This document shows, piece after piece, positions 44,783 to 53,065 of a stretch of 59,588 bases of DNA. This stretch comes from a virus: positions 1 to 59,588 of IMG/VR virus record IMGVR_UViG_3300021403_000011. One strand, 5' to 3'. The translations under genes were made by a program, and so were the position numbers. The notes beneath the pieces are model-generated. The model worked only from the letters and a program-made list of their open reading frames with translations, made no database searches and had not been told where the DNA came from. Numbering within the stretch: the stretch's first letter is position 1; the number at the start of each line of letters is the position of its first letter.

Positions 44783-45316
44783 ATGGCACGGAACACCTCG
44801 AACCGCCTGATCGAGCAGCTCGACCCCGGATCGCATCGCGACGTCCCGAACAACGCGCCCGCGGTCGAGACCGCGAACGCGCGCGTCGACATCATCGGGC
44901 CGTTCCGACAGGTCCAGGTGGCGGCCAACCAGTCGGCCGTGGCGCTCAGCACGGGCATCTCTGGCACGGACGGTCAGCCGGGGATCATCGCGCACAGCGC
45001 GGGCAAGATCTTGGGCATGACCTACAGCTTCAACGCTGCGGTGACCGCGGGCGGCGCCACGGCAGCGCAGCTCCAAGCGACGGTCGCACCCGCCGCGACG
45101 CTGACCGCGGCAGCCCAGGGCGACGTGGTCGCCGTGGCATCACAGGCATCACCGCGCCAGGCGGCCACGATCGACCAGTCGGCAGACATCTTGTTCAACA
45201 AGGGTGATGCCATCGGCGTCAACCTCTCGACCAGCGGCACCTTCGCGCCGACCACCGTGGACGTGGACGTCTTCCTGATCGTCCGCTGGGCCGCGAGCCC
45301 CGGCGTCCCGGCCTAA
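44783..45316 (+). CDS. hypothetical structural protein (177 aa)
   Basis: ATG 44783 with a strong SD. Ala/Thr/Val-rich, beta-type repeats (AATLTAAAQGDVVAVASQAS), and a final DVDVFLIVRWAAS strand. Looks like a decoration or head-fibre protein. No family recognised. Confidence 0.6.
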   Translation: MARNTSNRLIEQLDPGSHRDVPNNAPAVETANARVDIIGPFRQVQVAANQSAVALSTGISGTDGQPGIIAHSAGKILGMTYSFNAAVTAGGATAAQLQATVAPAATLTAAAQGDVVAVASQASPRQAATIDQSADILFNKGDAIGVNLSTSGTFAPTTVDVDVFLIVRWAASPGVPA

Positions 45317-45359
45317 ACCGCGCGCGTGGCGCGCTGGGCGCGCGCCAGGGAGGCGATCG

Positions 45360-45974
45360 ATGGGGTCCGACAGGGTTCCGACTGGGGACGTGGCGGCCGA
45401 GCTCCCGGAGTTGTCCGGGCGCCTCCGGCCGCCCGAGCCCCAGGCGATGCCGCAGACCCTGGCCGGCCGGCTGGTCCCCCTGGCCGACCGGCTGCGCGGG
45501 CTCAAGGCTAGGTTCGGGATCCGGCCTTACCGGGTCTTCCTGGTCCACGCGGTCTGGACCGGCGGTAAGCGCGGCATCGGCCACCAGCAGCTGACGAGCC
45601 GCTTCGAGATCATCCCGCCGCCGCGGGTGCGGGACCTGTCGGGCGTCAATCGGCGCCTGCGGGCCGCGGGGCTGACCGAGGAGGGGGACGTCACGATCGA
45701 TGAGATCTCGGCCAAGTACGCCGAGGACGACCTGATGGGCCGGACGCCCGACCTGCAGAACCCGGAGCTGCGGCGGACGCTGCGCCAGGACGTCGAGTTC
45801 TGGTGGGAGGTCCACGAGGCGCGCGCCGTCGGGGTACCGACCGTCATCCGCCGGTACAGCCCGCCGACCAGCGTGCCGACGCTGTCGCGCGACAACATGC
45901 AGTGGAAGGTGACCCTGACCAAGCAGGGCGAGGACCGCGGGCGTAACGGCGGGACCGACCGCAACGAACCGTGA
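45360..45974 (+). CDS. head-tail connector-region protein (204 aa)
   Basis: ATG 45360. Helical start, then a beta core: YRVFLVHAVWTGGKRGIGHQ, SRFEIIPPPRVRDL. The pattern with an embedded RWRV-type strand and C-terminal W-x-V-T-L-T is seen in phage neck proteins, but I cannot name the family. Overlaps the next gene by 4 nt. Confidence 0.55.
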   Translation: MGSDRVPTGDVAAELPELSGRLRPPEPQAMPQTLAGRLVPLADRLRGLKARFGIRPYRVFLVHAVWTGGKRGIGHQQLTSRFEIIPPPRVRDLSGVNRRLRAAGLTEEGDVTIDEISAKYAEDDLMGRTPDLQNPELRRTLRQDVEFWWEVHEARAVGVPTVIRRYSPPTSVPTLSRDNMQWKVTLTKQGEDRGRNGGTDRNEP

Positions 45975-46537
45975 AGTTCACCTTCGATCAGTACGCCGAG
46001 CAGCTCCGCAAGGACGGCCACCTGGTGGAGGACGCCGTGGGCTTCATCCGCAAGACGGTGAAGCTCTACGGCCCGCGCTACGTCCAGGAAGAGATCCAGT
46101 CGGCGACGCCGCGCCAACCGGTGGACCGCGCCACCTACAAGCGGTCATTCCGGTTCGATGACATCCCCGGCGGCGCCGTCGCCTACAACTTCGCGCCCTA
46201 TGCGTCCGTCATCGAGCTCGGGCGTCGGCCGGGCGCGCGCATGCCGCCGCTCGAGCTCATCCTCGCCTGGGTAAAACGCAAGGGGATCGGCAGGGCGATC
46301 CACGGCCCCGTGCAGCCGCAATACGGCCCGCAACAGCGCGGCGCCAGGCGCAAGAGCGACCGGGCGCACGCAGTCGAGAACCAGCAGCACTGGATCGCGC
46401 TGCAGATCGCCCGGAAGATCCGCGCGCGCGGCCTGCCCGCGCACCACATCCTGAAGCTCGCGGGCGAGCGCATCGCGAAGCGGATCGCTGAGGACCTGGT
46501 CAAGGCCCTGGCGGAGGGGAGAGAATCGAGGGAATGA
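45971..46537 (+). CDS. HK97 gp10-like tail-completion protein (188 aa)
   Basis: GTG 45971. N-terminal helices, then YNFAPYASVIELGRRPGARM (about 75-94), the Y-A-x2-I/V-E-x-G block of gp10/HK97-type proteins, and PPLELILAWVKRKG. C-terminal long basic helix. These proteins form the neck or tail-completion ring. Order matches (before tail terminator and sheath). Confidence 0.65.
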   Translation: MKFTFDQYAEQLRKDGHLVEDAVGFIRKTVKLYGPRYVQEEIQSATPRQPVDRATYKRSFRFDDIPGGAVAYNFAPYASVIELGRRPGARMPPLELILAWVKRKGIGRAIHGPVQPQYGPQQRGARRKSDRAHAVENQQHWIALQIARKIRARGLPAHHILKLAGERIAKRIAEDLVKALAEGRESRE

Positions 46538-47187
46538 TCACCCCTGAGCAATTCTCCCGCCACGCGATGACGGACCTCGAGACGGCGATCTCCCTGGCGG
46601 TCGCGCGCACCCTGAGCGTCCCGTTCCCCGGGCCCGGCGGCGTGGGGAAGATCGCCTTCACCCAGATCTTCGAGGACTGGCCGTCCTTCGAGAGCGAGTA
46701 CACGGACCCCTCCGGGGTCATCCTGCCCGATGAGCCGCTGGTGTACGGGCCGAGCCACCTGGTGCCGCACCTGCTCGAAGACACCTGGGAACCGGTCGGC
46801 GAGCCGGGGCTTGGTCTCTATGAGCTGTGCGAAGCGAGCCGCGACCTCGGGTTCCAGTATCGCTCAGGTAGCGCCGCCGAGCGCAACGCGCTGAAGGCCG
46901 GCATCGAGACCGCATTCGTGGTCCCCGAGGTGACGCTGGCGCCGGTGGCGGGCGAGCGCTACGGGATCCTGGCGACGATGCCGGAGTACTGGGGCCTGAC
47001 CGTGCGCCTGGCGATCGCCGATAGCATCAAGCTCGACGACGCCGACAGCGCGGCGAAGAACATCTGGGAGGGGCGCGCGACGATCCGCGCCCAAGCCAAG
47101 CTGGTGAAGTTGGCCGTCGTCCAGCCCTTCCGCGTGCGCATCAAGGAAGTCATCAGCGCCGCGCCGATCCCCCGGCCGGTGCCTTGA
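46534..47187 (+). CDS. tail terminator-like protein (217 aa)
   Basis: ATG 46534 overlaps the previous stop. Helix AISLAVARTLS, then ILPDEPLVYGPSHLVPHLL and later strands. Position just before the sheath gene and the size suggest tail terminator/completion. The family is not certain by eye. Confidence 0.55.
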   Translation: MITPEQFSRHAMTDLETAISLAVARTLSVPFPGPGGVGKIAFTQIFEDWPSFESEYTDPSGVILPDEPLVYGPSHLVPHLLEDTWEPVGEPGLGLYELCEASRDLGFQYRSGSAAERNALKAGIETAFVVPEVTLAPVAGERYGILATMPEYWGLTVRLAIADSIKLDDADSAAKNIWEGRATIRAQAKLVKLAVVQPFRVRIKEVISAAPIPRPVP

Positions 47188-47212
47188 CAGGCTCCGCGCG
47201 CCGTCCGAGCAT
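47184..47212 (+). promoter_or_regulatory. promoter TTGACA-N17-GAGCAT, leaderless
   Basis: Consensus -35 TTGACA (47184-47189) inside the end of the previous gene; GAGCAT (47207-47212) is 6 nt before ATG 47219. Drives the tail operon. Confidence 0.65.
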
Positions 47213-47218
47213 CGGGAC

Positions 47219-48904
47219 ATGGCGTTCTTCCTGCGCGTCCTGTCCTTCCCGCCGCTGACCCAGATCACCGCGATCCCGCAGATCGTCGTCATCGACCGGA
47301 CGGGCCCGACGATTTCGTTCGGGACGCAGCCCGGCGCCGCCTGCCTCGTGGGCGAATTCACCGCCGGCCTGTTCGTCCCGACGGAGGTCTTCAGCCAGCA
47401 GGACGTCACCAGCCAGTACACGGGCGACGGCAAAGTCTACCCGTACTTCTCGCAGGACGGGTCGGCCACCCCGATCCAGAACGGCACCCAGGTCGGCTAC
47501 AACGGCAACGGGATGCTGCAGCTGCTGAGCAAGACGTTCCAGCGCCTGATCCTCCAGCGCGTCGACCATGAGGCAGTCACCCTCGACCAGGGCACCGCGA
47601 AGGCGACCCTGTCCGTGACGGTGACGGTCGCCGTGTCCGACCAGGACGGCAGCGGCAACACCAACAAGGACATCGTCATCCCGGCCGGCGCGCGCTTCGG
47701 CGACGCAGTCTTCGGGTCCGCGACGCGCGTCTTCGGCGCCTCGGGCAACACCATCATCCCGGCGGGTACGGCGCTCACGTCGAACCAGGTCACGGTGCAG
47801 GTCCCCTGCTTCCCGATCCGCGTCGTCGAGCCGGTGGTGGCGACGGCGATCGCCGCGGTCGCCACGGTGATCGACCCCGTGCTGCAGAACGTCGCCGCGA
47901 CGACGCTGATCAGCGGCGTGAACAACTCGACGGCGCTCTGGCCCCAGGGTGTCGGCACCACGCTGGCGCTCCGCCTCGAGAGCCAGTACGCGCCGGCGAT
48001 CGCGAAGACGCTCCCGACGAACGCGCCCATGGACGCGATCACCATCATCTGGGCCGCGCGTCGCTCGTCGATCATCCGCCAGGCCCTGGCGCAGAACGCG
48101 AACGACTCGTCTGCCAACAGCCCGACCGGGCGCATCGCGATCGTCGCGGCGGACCCGGCTGCCAACGCCACCAGCGGCGCGGCCTCGGCCGCGGTCACCG
48201 CAGCGATCGGGCTCGCCAGCTCGGACAACTACGTCCAGCCGGCCGACCGCGTGGTCATCTGCTTCCCGATGACGAAGATCTTCGTCCCCGACTTCGGGGT
48301 CAAGGTCGTCACCAACAGCGACGGCTGGATGGCCACGACGCTGTCGAACTTCGCCGAGGAGGTGAACCCCGGCGCGCAGAACGCGTACATCCAGTCGATC
48401 GTCGAGCTGGAGGACGCGTTCATCGCGAACCCGCTGCTCAAGCCCGCGCACACCGCGCTCATCGCCGGCGGCGTCGCGGCGATCCGCCACGACACGAACG
48501 TCGGCTGGGAATTCGTCCAGGGCGTCACCGCGGCGAACAAGGTAACCTGGCCCACGCGCGTGCGCATCCAGCGGCGCCGCATGGCCGACCTGATCGAGGG
48601 GACCCTGGCCCAGCTCGCGGCCCCGTACCTCAAGGGGCCGGCGACCGTCGAGAACGTCGACGCGTTCGTAGGAGCGATCCACTCCTTCATGGACAGCCTC
48701 AAGAGCCCTGACCTCCCCGCGGCGCAGCGGATCGTCGACTACTTCATCGACGAGAAGTCGGAGAACACCCAAGTGCTCAACAGCCAGGGCGTGTTCGTCT
48801 ACAAGGTCTATGCCCAGACCCTGCCGTCGCAGGACTACATCGTGTTCGACACCCAGATCGGCGAGACCGTCGTCATCCCGAACCCCGTCGCCGCTGCGGC
48901 CTAA
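47219..48904 (+). CDS. contractile tail sheath protein (561 aa)
   Basis: ATG 47219. The C-terminal third reads RRMADLIEGTLAQLAAPYLK (about 457-476), then the IVDYFIDEKSENTQVLNSQG and VYKVYAQTLPSQDYIVFDTQ strands, the layout of phage sheath C-domains. The middle has beta and Ala-rich helices. It is followed at once by the tube gene, as in myoviruses. Sheath contraction drives injection. Overall family match is by order plus C-domain pattern. Confidence 0.75.
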   Translation: MAFFLRVLSFPPLTQITAIPQIVVIDRTGPTISFGTQPGAACLVGEFTAGLFVPTEVFSQQDVTSQYTGDGKVYPYFSQDGSATPIQNGTQVGYNGNGMLQLLSKTFQRLILQRVDHEAVTLDQGTAKATLSVTVTVAVSDQDGSGNTNKDIVIPAGARFGDAVFGSATRVFGASGNTIIPAGTALTSNQVTVQVPCFPIRVVEPVVATAIAAVATVIDPVLQNVAATTLISGVNNSTALWPQGVGTTLALRLESQYAPAIAKTLPTNAPMDAITIIWAARRSSIIRQALAQNANDSSANSPTGRIAIVAADPAANATSGAASAAVTAAIGLASSDNYVQPADRVVICFPMTKIFVPDFGVKVVTNSDGWMATTLSNFAEEVNPGAQNAYIQSIVELEDAFIANPLLKPAHTALIAGGVAAIRHDTNVGWEFVQGVTAANKVTWPTRVRIQRRRMADLIEGTLAQLAAPYLKGPATVENVDAFVGAIHSFMDSLKSPDLPAAQRIVDYFIDEKSENTQVLNSQGVFVYKVYAQTLPSQDYIVFDTQIGETVVIPNPVAAAA

Positions 48905-48916
48905 AGGAGCTGACCG

Positions 48917-49366
48917 ATGCCTGATTCACTTCGCGCCCGCGGCCAGGAGACCCAGCTGCGGATCACCTTGAACGGCCAGATCCTGCGGACGTTCACGTCG
49001 ATCGAGAACTTCACGATCACGTACAACGTGACCATCCTCGAGAAGAACTACATCGGGCAGACGGCGCCGAACTTCGACGAGATCTTCATGGGCAGCGACT
49101 TCGAGTTCTCGCTGGACCCCGAGTCCAGCGAGGCTTTCAAGCTGGCCGACACGATCACCGAGCGCGCCAGCCGGCGCACGGCGCTGTCTGCGGCCATCGT
49201 CAACGTCGTCTCGATCTACAACTTCCCGAATGGCCAGCGCATCCGCGGGACGCTGCCGAACGTCAAGTTCGGGAACATCCCGATCGGCAACGGCGGGCGC
49301 GACCAGTACGTCAACTTCAAGTTCAGCGGGAAGTGCGAGTCGAAGCTCCTGCTCGCCGGGGTGTAG
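48917..49366 (+). CDS. tail tube protein (149 aa)
   Basis: ATG 48917 follows AAAGGAGCTGACCG. Beta-rich: LRITLNGQILRTFTSIENFT, TYNVTILEKNYIGQTAPNFD, NFPNGQRIRGTLPNVKF. Size and position right after the sheath match the tube subunit that polymerises the tail interior. Confidence 0.75.
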   Translation: MPDSLRARGQETQLRITLNGQILRTFTSIENFTITYNVTILEKNYIGQTAPNFDEIFMGSDFEFSLDPESSEAFKLADTITERASRRTALSAAIVNVVSIYNFPNGQRIRGTLPNVKFGNIPIGNGGRDQYVNFKFSGKCESKLLLAGV

Positions 49367-49401
49367 ACTCCTCGGGGTAGGCCAACCCCAAGGAGATCCG
49401 C

Positions 49402-49767
49402 ATGACCATCGCACCCGCCGCCCTCACCCCGCCGACCCTCGCGCTCCCGGAGTACACGTACAAGATCCCCGAGTCCGCGCGCGAGTGGACCACCGACCCC
49501 ACGTCAGTGACCATCCGCAGCTTCACTGTCGGCCTCGAGCTCGACGCGATCGCCGCCGCCGTCGGGGAGCGCGTCCTGGCCTACGAGATCCTCCAGCGCT
49601 GCGTCATCAGGATGAACGGCAAGCCGGTCGACCAGGGCTTCGACCTGATGACCGAGTGCTCCCCCAAGGTCCGTTCCCTGCTAACCACCGCGGTCAATAA
49701 GCTGTTCCTGCCGAGCGCCGACGAGACGAAGGATTTTCTCGGCAGCGTGGAGGTAAAGGTGCCGTAG
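49402..49767 (+). CDS. tail assembly chaperone, short form (121 aa, gpG-like)
   Basis: ATG 49402 after CCAAGGAGATCCGC. Alpha/beta start (YTYKIPESAREWTTDP), then helices ending DFLGSVEVKVP-stop. It is the ORF immediately before the tape measure, where tail chaperones with programmed frameshifts lie. The long form is produced by a -1 shift at 49752-49758. Confidence 0.7.
   Translation: MTIAPAALTPPTLALPEYTYKIPESAREWTTDPTSVTIRSFTVGLELDAIAAAVGERVLAYEILQRCVIRMNGKPVDQGFDLMTECSPKVRSLLTTAVNKLFLPSADETKDFLGSVEVKVP
49752..49758 (+). other. probable -1 frameshift slippery site GGTAAAG
   Basis: In the zero frame G-GTA-AAG; slipping back one base gives GGT-AAA. It resembles the GGGAAAG site of lambda gpG-T. 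The -1 frame is open from here to TGA 49941. Confidence 0.65.
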
Positions 49768-49943
49768 ACCCCGCAGCAGAGCTGCGGAAGGCCAGGGCCG
49801 TCCTGTGGCGCCAGGTGGCCTACGCCTGCAGGTACGGGAAGCAGCCGATGTCGGAGGTCTTCTCCCTGACCCCCGACAACCTCTGCCAGTTCACGGCGGC
49901 CCTGAGCGCCATCGTCGGGGACGAGAGCGACAAGAAAGGCTGA
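49758..49943 (+). CDS. tail assembly chaperone, -1 frameshift extension (61 aa; long form 180 aa)
   Basis: In the -1 frame the sequence reads DPAAELRKARAVLWRQVAYA and FTAALSAIVGDESDKKG before TGA 49941, a helical, protein-like run quite unlike the other two frames. Fusion to the upstream 119 residues would give the long chaperone, as in lambda gpGT. It ends 4 nt before the tape-measure start. Confidence 0.7.
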   Translation, partial: GAVDPAAELRKARAVLWRQVAYACRYGKQPMSEVFSLTPDNLCQFTAALSAIVGDESDKKG

Positions 49944-49947
49944 CGAC

Positions 49948-51678
49948 GTGAGTGACGAGCACCGGAAGGTAGAGACAGAGTTCACCGCGAAGGACGCCGG
50001 CTACGGGGCCGGGCTCGCGAAGATCTCTCGCGCCTTCTCGGAAGTCCACCACAAGCTCGAGGGGATGCGGGAGAAGATCGGGGAGTTCCGGCGCGAGCAG
50101 GGGCTCACCACCGTCGCGGCTCTCGGGCTCGGGTACGGCATCGGTTCCTGGGTCGAGAAGATCAAGGAGGCGAACGCCGAGTTCTCGTCGACCCAAAAGC
50201 AGATCGCCGGCGTGCTCTCCGGCGCCCTCAACTTCGCCAAGGGGACCGACGAGCTCGAGCGCTACCAGCGCTCGCTGAAGCTCTCGACGGATATCACCAA
50301 GGAGCTGAACGAGACCGCGGGGCGCTTCACGCAGCCGCTCACCGACGTCGCCACGGCGTACAAGAGCATCGCGATCGCGGCCGGCGGCCTGGGCCTCAGC
50401 CAGAAGCAGGTCATGGACCTGACGGTCGCGGCGACGGCGACGGCCAAGCGCTTCGGCGTCAGCGGTGAGCAGGCGGCGACGGCGATCTCCCGCGCGCTGC
50501 AGACCGGCGCGGTCCGCGGCTTCGACCCGTTCGACAGCCGGCTCCGCCAGACCCTGGGCAACATGAAAAAACTGACCCAGGCGCAGCGCTTCGACCACAT
50601 CGAGAAGGCTCTCCGCGGGTCGATGGCGATCGCGGACGCGATGTCGGGCGGCATCGGCGGCGCGCTCTCCCAGGCGCGCCACGCGGTCGAGGGCCTACTC
50701 CGCGACGCGACCGGCCCGCTGTTCAAGGAGATCGCGGTCTCCCTCCAGGCGTGGAGCAAGCACATCCACGAGATGACCAAGGAGGGCAAGCCGATGGTCG
50801 ACATGTTCGCCGACAAGCTGGTCAAGGCCTTCCACGTCCTGCAGGACGTCAGCAAGTTCATCCGCGAGCACTGGGTGGCGATCGGCGCGGTGTTCGCCGG
50901 CATCAAGGCCGGCGGGATGCTGACCAGCGCCGCGGGCGCCCTCGGCGGGCTCGGTGAGACGCTCGGCGGTATGCGCGCCCTGTCTGGCCTGGGAGGCGCG
51001 GCCAGCGGGCTCGGCGGGATGCTCGGCACGCTCGGCGCCGTCGCGCCGGCCCTGGGCGGGATCGTCACCGCGGCCGGCCTCGCGGCGATCGCGCTCCACG
51101 GGGTCTACGAGGAGTGGCAGGGCCGGAAGAAGCAGGCGGCCGACCTCGGCGGGTTCTTCGACGAGATGGGCAAGGTAGCCCAGACGCGGCAGTACCTGAG
51201 GGCCCACGAGGCGGGGCTGACGCCGGACCAGATTGAGGCGGGCAAGGCCTACGCGCAGGCCCACGCGGCGGCGGCGATGGAGGTCCTTAAGCAGAAGAAC
51301 ATGCTCGAGGACGGGGTCCTGGCGATGCAGAAGTTCAACGGCGTCATGGACGCCATGTCCGACGACGTCCGGCAGAACTTCGCGAAGAAGCTCGGCATGG
51401 GCGGCCTCGGCGACGTGTCGAGCAGCATGCTCGGCGCTGCGGCGGCCGAGCTCCTGAACCACACCCAGCAGGCGGTCACGCGTGCGGCGACGCCGGTCAC
51501 CGACGACAAGTCGCTGAAGTTCGCGAAGCAGATAAACAACTTCTACGGCGGCGTCCACGTCGCGATGAAGTTCGAGGACACCGACCTGGACCGGGTCTTC
51601 CCGCGGTTCGTCTCGGCCTTGCAAAACGAGGTATCGAGCCGCACGCAGGCCCTCACCGCCGAGCCACAGGGGGACTAG
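49948..51678 (+). CDS. tape measure protein (576 aa)
   Basis: GTG 49948. Long helical chain: charged coiled N-terminus, a middle with Ala/Thr repeats (VAATATAKRFGVSGEQAATA), a Gly/Ala-rich hydrophobic stretch (about 305-390, GLGGAASGLGGMLGTLGAVA), then helices. It is the longest helical protein between chaperone and baseplate genes, so it sets tail length; at 576 aa the tail would be fairly short. The hydrophobic segment may enter the membrane. Confidence 0.75.
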   Translation: MSDEHRKVETEFTAKDAGYGAGLAKISRAFSEVHHKLEGMREKIGEFRREQGLTTVAALGLGYGIGSWVEKIKEANAEFSSTQKQIAGVLSGALNFAKGTDELERYQRSLKLSTDITKELNETAGRFTQPLTDVATAYKSIAIAAGGLGLSQKQVMDLTVAATATAKRFGVSGEQAATAISRALQTGAVRGFDPFDSRLRQTLGNMKKLTQAQRFDHIEKALRGSMAIADAMSGGIGGALSQARHAVEGLLRDATGPLFKEIAVSLQAWSKHIHEMTKEGKPMVDMFADKLVKAFHVLQDVSKFIREHWVAIGAVFAGIKAGGMLTSAAGALGGLGETLGGMRALSGLGGAASGLGGMLGTLGAVAPALGGIVTAAGLAAIALHGVYEEWQGRKKQAADLGGFFDEMGKVAQTRQYLRAHEAGLTPDQIEAGKAYAQAHAAAAMEVLKQKNMLEDGVLAMQKFNGVMDAMSDDVRQNFAKKLGMGGLGDVSSSMLGAAAAELLNHTQQAVTRAATPVTDDKSLKFAKQINNFYGGVHVAMKFEDTDLDRVFPRFVSALQNEVSSRTQALTAEPQGD

Positions 51679-51679
51679 C

Positions 51680-52864
51680 ATGCCGTTCGACTCGCAGGAG
51701 CTCGGGCTCCAGATCAAGCTGCTCGAGGGGTCGATCTCGACGGAGACCCTGCAGACCGGCCAGCCTCCCGGGACGGTGCTGCTCGTCGGCCGCGCGGCGC
51801 ACTTCAAGGGCACCAAGTGGGGCCGCAAGATGCGGGTGCAGACCACCTTCAGCCCGGGCAACCCGAACGGGACCCAGCAGGTCATCGGCCGGACGCTGGA
51901 GCCGACGACGTTCACCGGCGAGTGGAACGACCGCTTCCTGGGCGACGGGCAGGCCCAGGCGCTGCGCGTCCTGTTCGAGCGCATCCACGACGCCGGCGTC
52001 TCGGTGCAGGTCACCTGGGGCGGCGCGCTCGGCGGCGAACCAGGCGCGCCGGTGCTGTCGGGTGAGGCCTACGTCCGGGTCGGGATCATGAGCGCATTCA
52101 CGCCGACGACCGACCGCGTGCAGGACGTCCCATGGGAGGCGACGTTCGACTGGCGCTCGGCGGGCGAACCGGCGGCGCCGCCGATCGCCGCCACCGGCAA
52201 GCTCAACCCGTCGGAGGGGTTCGGCGCGCTGACTGACCAACTCGACCTCGCGACCGCGACCTGGACCGCCGTCAGCCAGGGCCCGCAATTCGCCGCGGGG
52301 ATCTCCCAGGCCGCCGAGAACGCGATGGCCCAGGCGTTCGCCGCGGTGCAGTCGGCGAGCGACACGATCGCGAACGCGACCGCCCAGGTGACGTCGACGG
52401 TCGTCATCCCGACCCAGGCGGCGCTCCAGCTCATCGGCGCGGCGCAGACGGGCCTCCAGTCGATCGCGACCATGGAGTCGACGCTCCTCAACGTCAACCA
52501 GCTGCTGCTCGAGGTGCAGGACAGCGCGCTCGACCTGCTGCGCCTAAAGGACCAGGTCCTGACCACGCTGCAGGTCTGGCTGGGGGCGAAGGGCGCATGC
52601 GTCGACGCGAGCGAGGGGATGCAGCAGTACGTCGAGAGCGACGTCATCGCGGAGGTCCGCGCGCCGGCGGGAACGGACCTCCGCGACCTGGCCATTCGAT
52701 ACTACGGCGACGCCGACCTCTGGTTCGCGATCGCGCGCGCCAACGGGATCGACGGGTCCGCCGTGCCGTCGCCGCCCGGCGGCCCGAGCGACGACCCGGC
52801 GCGGCCGATCAGGATCCCACGCCCGCAGCCGGGGTCCTCGTCTGACATCCGGCAGCAGTGCTAG
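51680..52864 (+). CDS. baseplate protein with C-terminal LysM-like domain (394 aa)
   Basis: ATG 51680, 1 nt after the previous stop. N-terminal beta domain (RAAHFKGTKWGRKMRVQTTF), Ala/Thr-rich helical middle (about 190-300), and C-terminal VRAPAGTDLRDLAIRYYGDA with WFAIARANGI (about 329-359), a LysM-like fold as found in gp53/tail-X type baseplate proteins. Position after the tape measure agrees. The C-terminal 56 nt overlap the reverse-strand Lar gene frame. Confidence 0.65.
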   Translation: MPFDSQELGLQIKLLEGSISTETLQTGQPPGTVLLVGRAAHFKGTKWGRKMRVQTTFSPGNPNGTQQVIGRTLEPTTFTGEWNDRFLGDGQAQALRVLFERIHDAGVSVQVTWGGALGGEPGAPVLSGEAYVRVGIMSAFTPTTDRVQDVPWEATFDWRSAGEPAAPPIAATGKLNPSEGFGALTDQLDLATATWTAVSQGPQFAAGISQAAENAMAQAFAAVQSASDTIANATAQVTSTVVIPTQAALQLIGAAQTGLQSIATMESTLLNVNQLLLEVQDSALDLLRLKDQVLTTLQVWLGAKGACVDASEGMQQYVESDVIAEVRAPAGTDLRDLAIRYYGDADLWFAIARANGIDGSAVPSPPGGPSDDPARPIRIPRPQPGSSSDIRQQC

Positions 52865-53027
52865 CGCGTTTGTTCCAGAGCACGGCTTTCTGATCTCCGA
52901 ATGCATTGCCGCGGTAGTTCCTGGGGATAGCAGGCCCCTCGGCGCCGCATTCGAAGCACAGGATCTGATTCCCGTGTGAGCGACATAGGTTCGATGAACC
53001 GCAGAACGGGCAGGGGAGTAGGTCCAT
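52809..53027 (-). CDS. Lar-like restriction-alleviation zinc protein (72 aa)
   Basis: Reverse strand, leaderless ATG 53027 after TAATAT. PCPFCGSSNL (about 5-14), ILCFECGAEGP (about 22-32) and AVLWNKRA (about 48-55) are the Lar pattern: two CxxC knuckles and a terminal W-N-x-R. The useful part ends near residue 56; the rest overlaps the baseplate gene. Lar-type proteins relieve restriction in lambdoid phages; here the function is inferred. A single-gene moron inserted in the baseplate operon. Confidence 0.75.
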   Translation of the reverse strand: MDLLPCPFCGSSNLCRSHGNQILCFECGAEGPAIPRNYRGNAFGDQKAVLWNKRASTAAGCQTRTPAAGVGS

Positions 53028-53032
53028 GCCTG

Positions 53033-53042
53033 GGATATTACC
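53033..53042 (-). promoter_or_regulatory. GGTAATATCC element (reverse strand), Lar promoter
   Basis: Exact decamer on the reverse strand; 7 nt before ATG 53027. A forward TAGCAT promoter lies just to the right, so the gap holds divergent promoters. Confidence 0.7.
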
Positions 53043-53053
53043 TGCCGGTCCGG

Positions 53054-53059
53054 TAGCAT
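53054..53059 (+). promoter_or_regulatory. TAGCAT -10 box, leaderless promoter
   Basis: TAGCAT 6 nt before GTG 53066. It restarts transcription of the baseplate genes after the moron. Confidence 0.55.
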
Positions 53060-53065
53060 CGTCCC

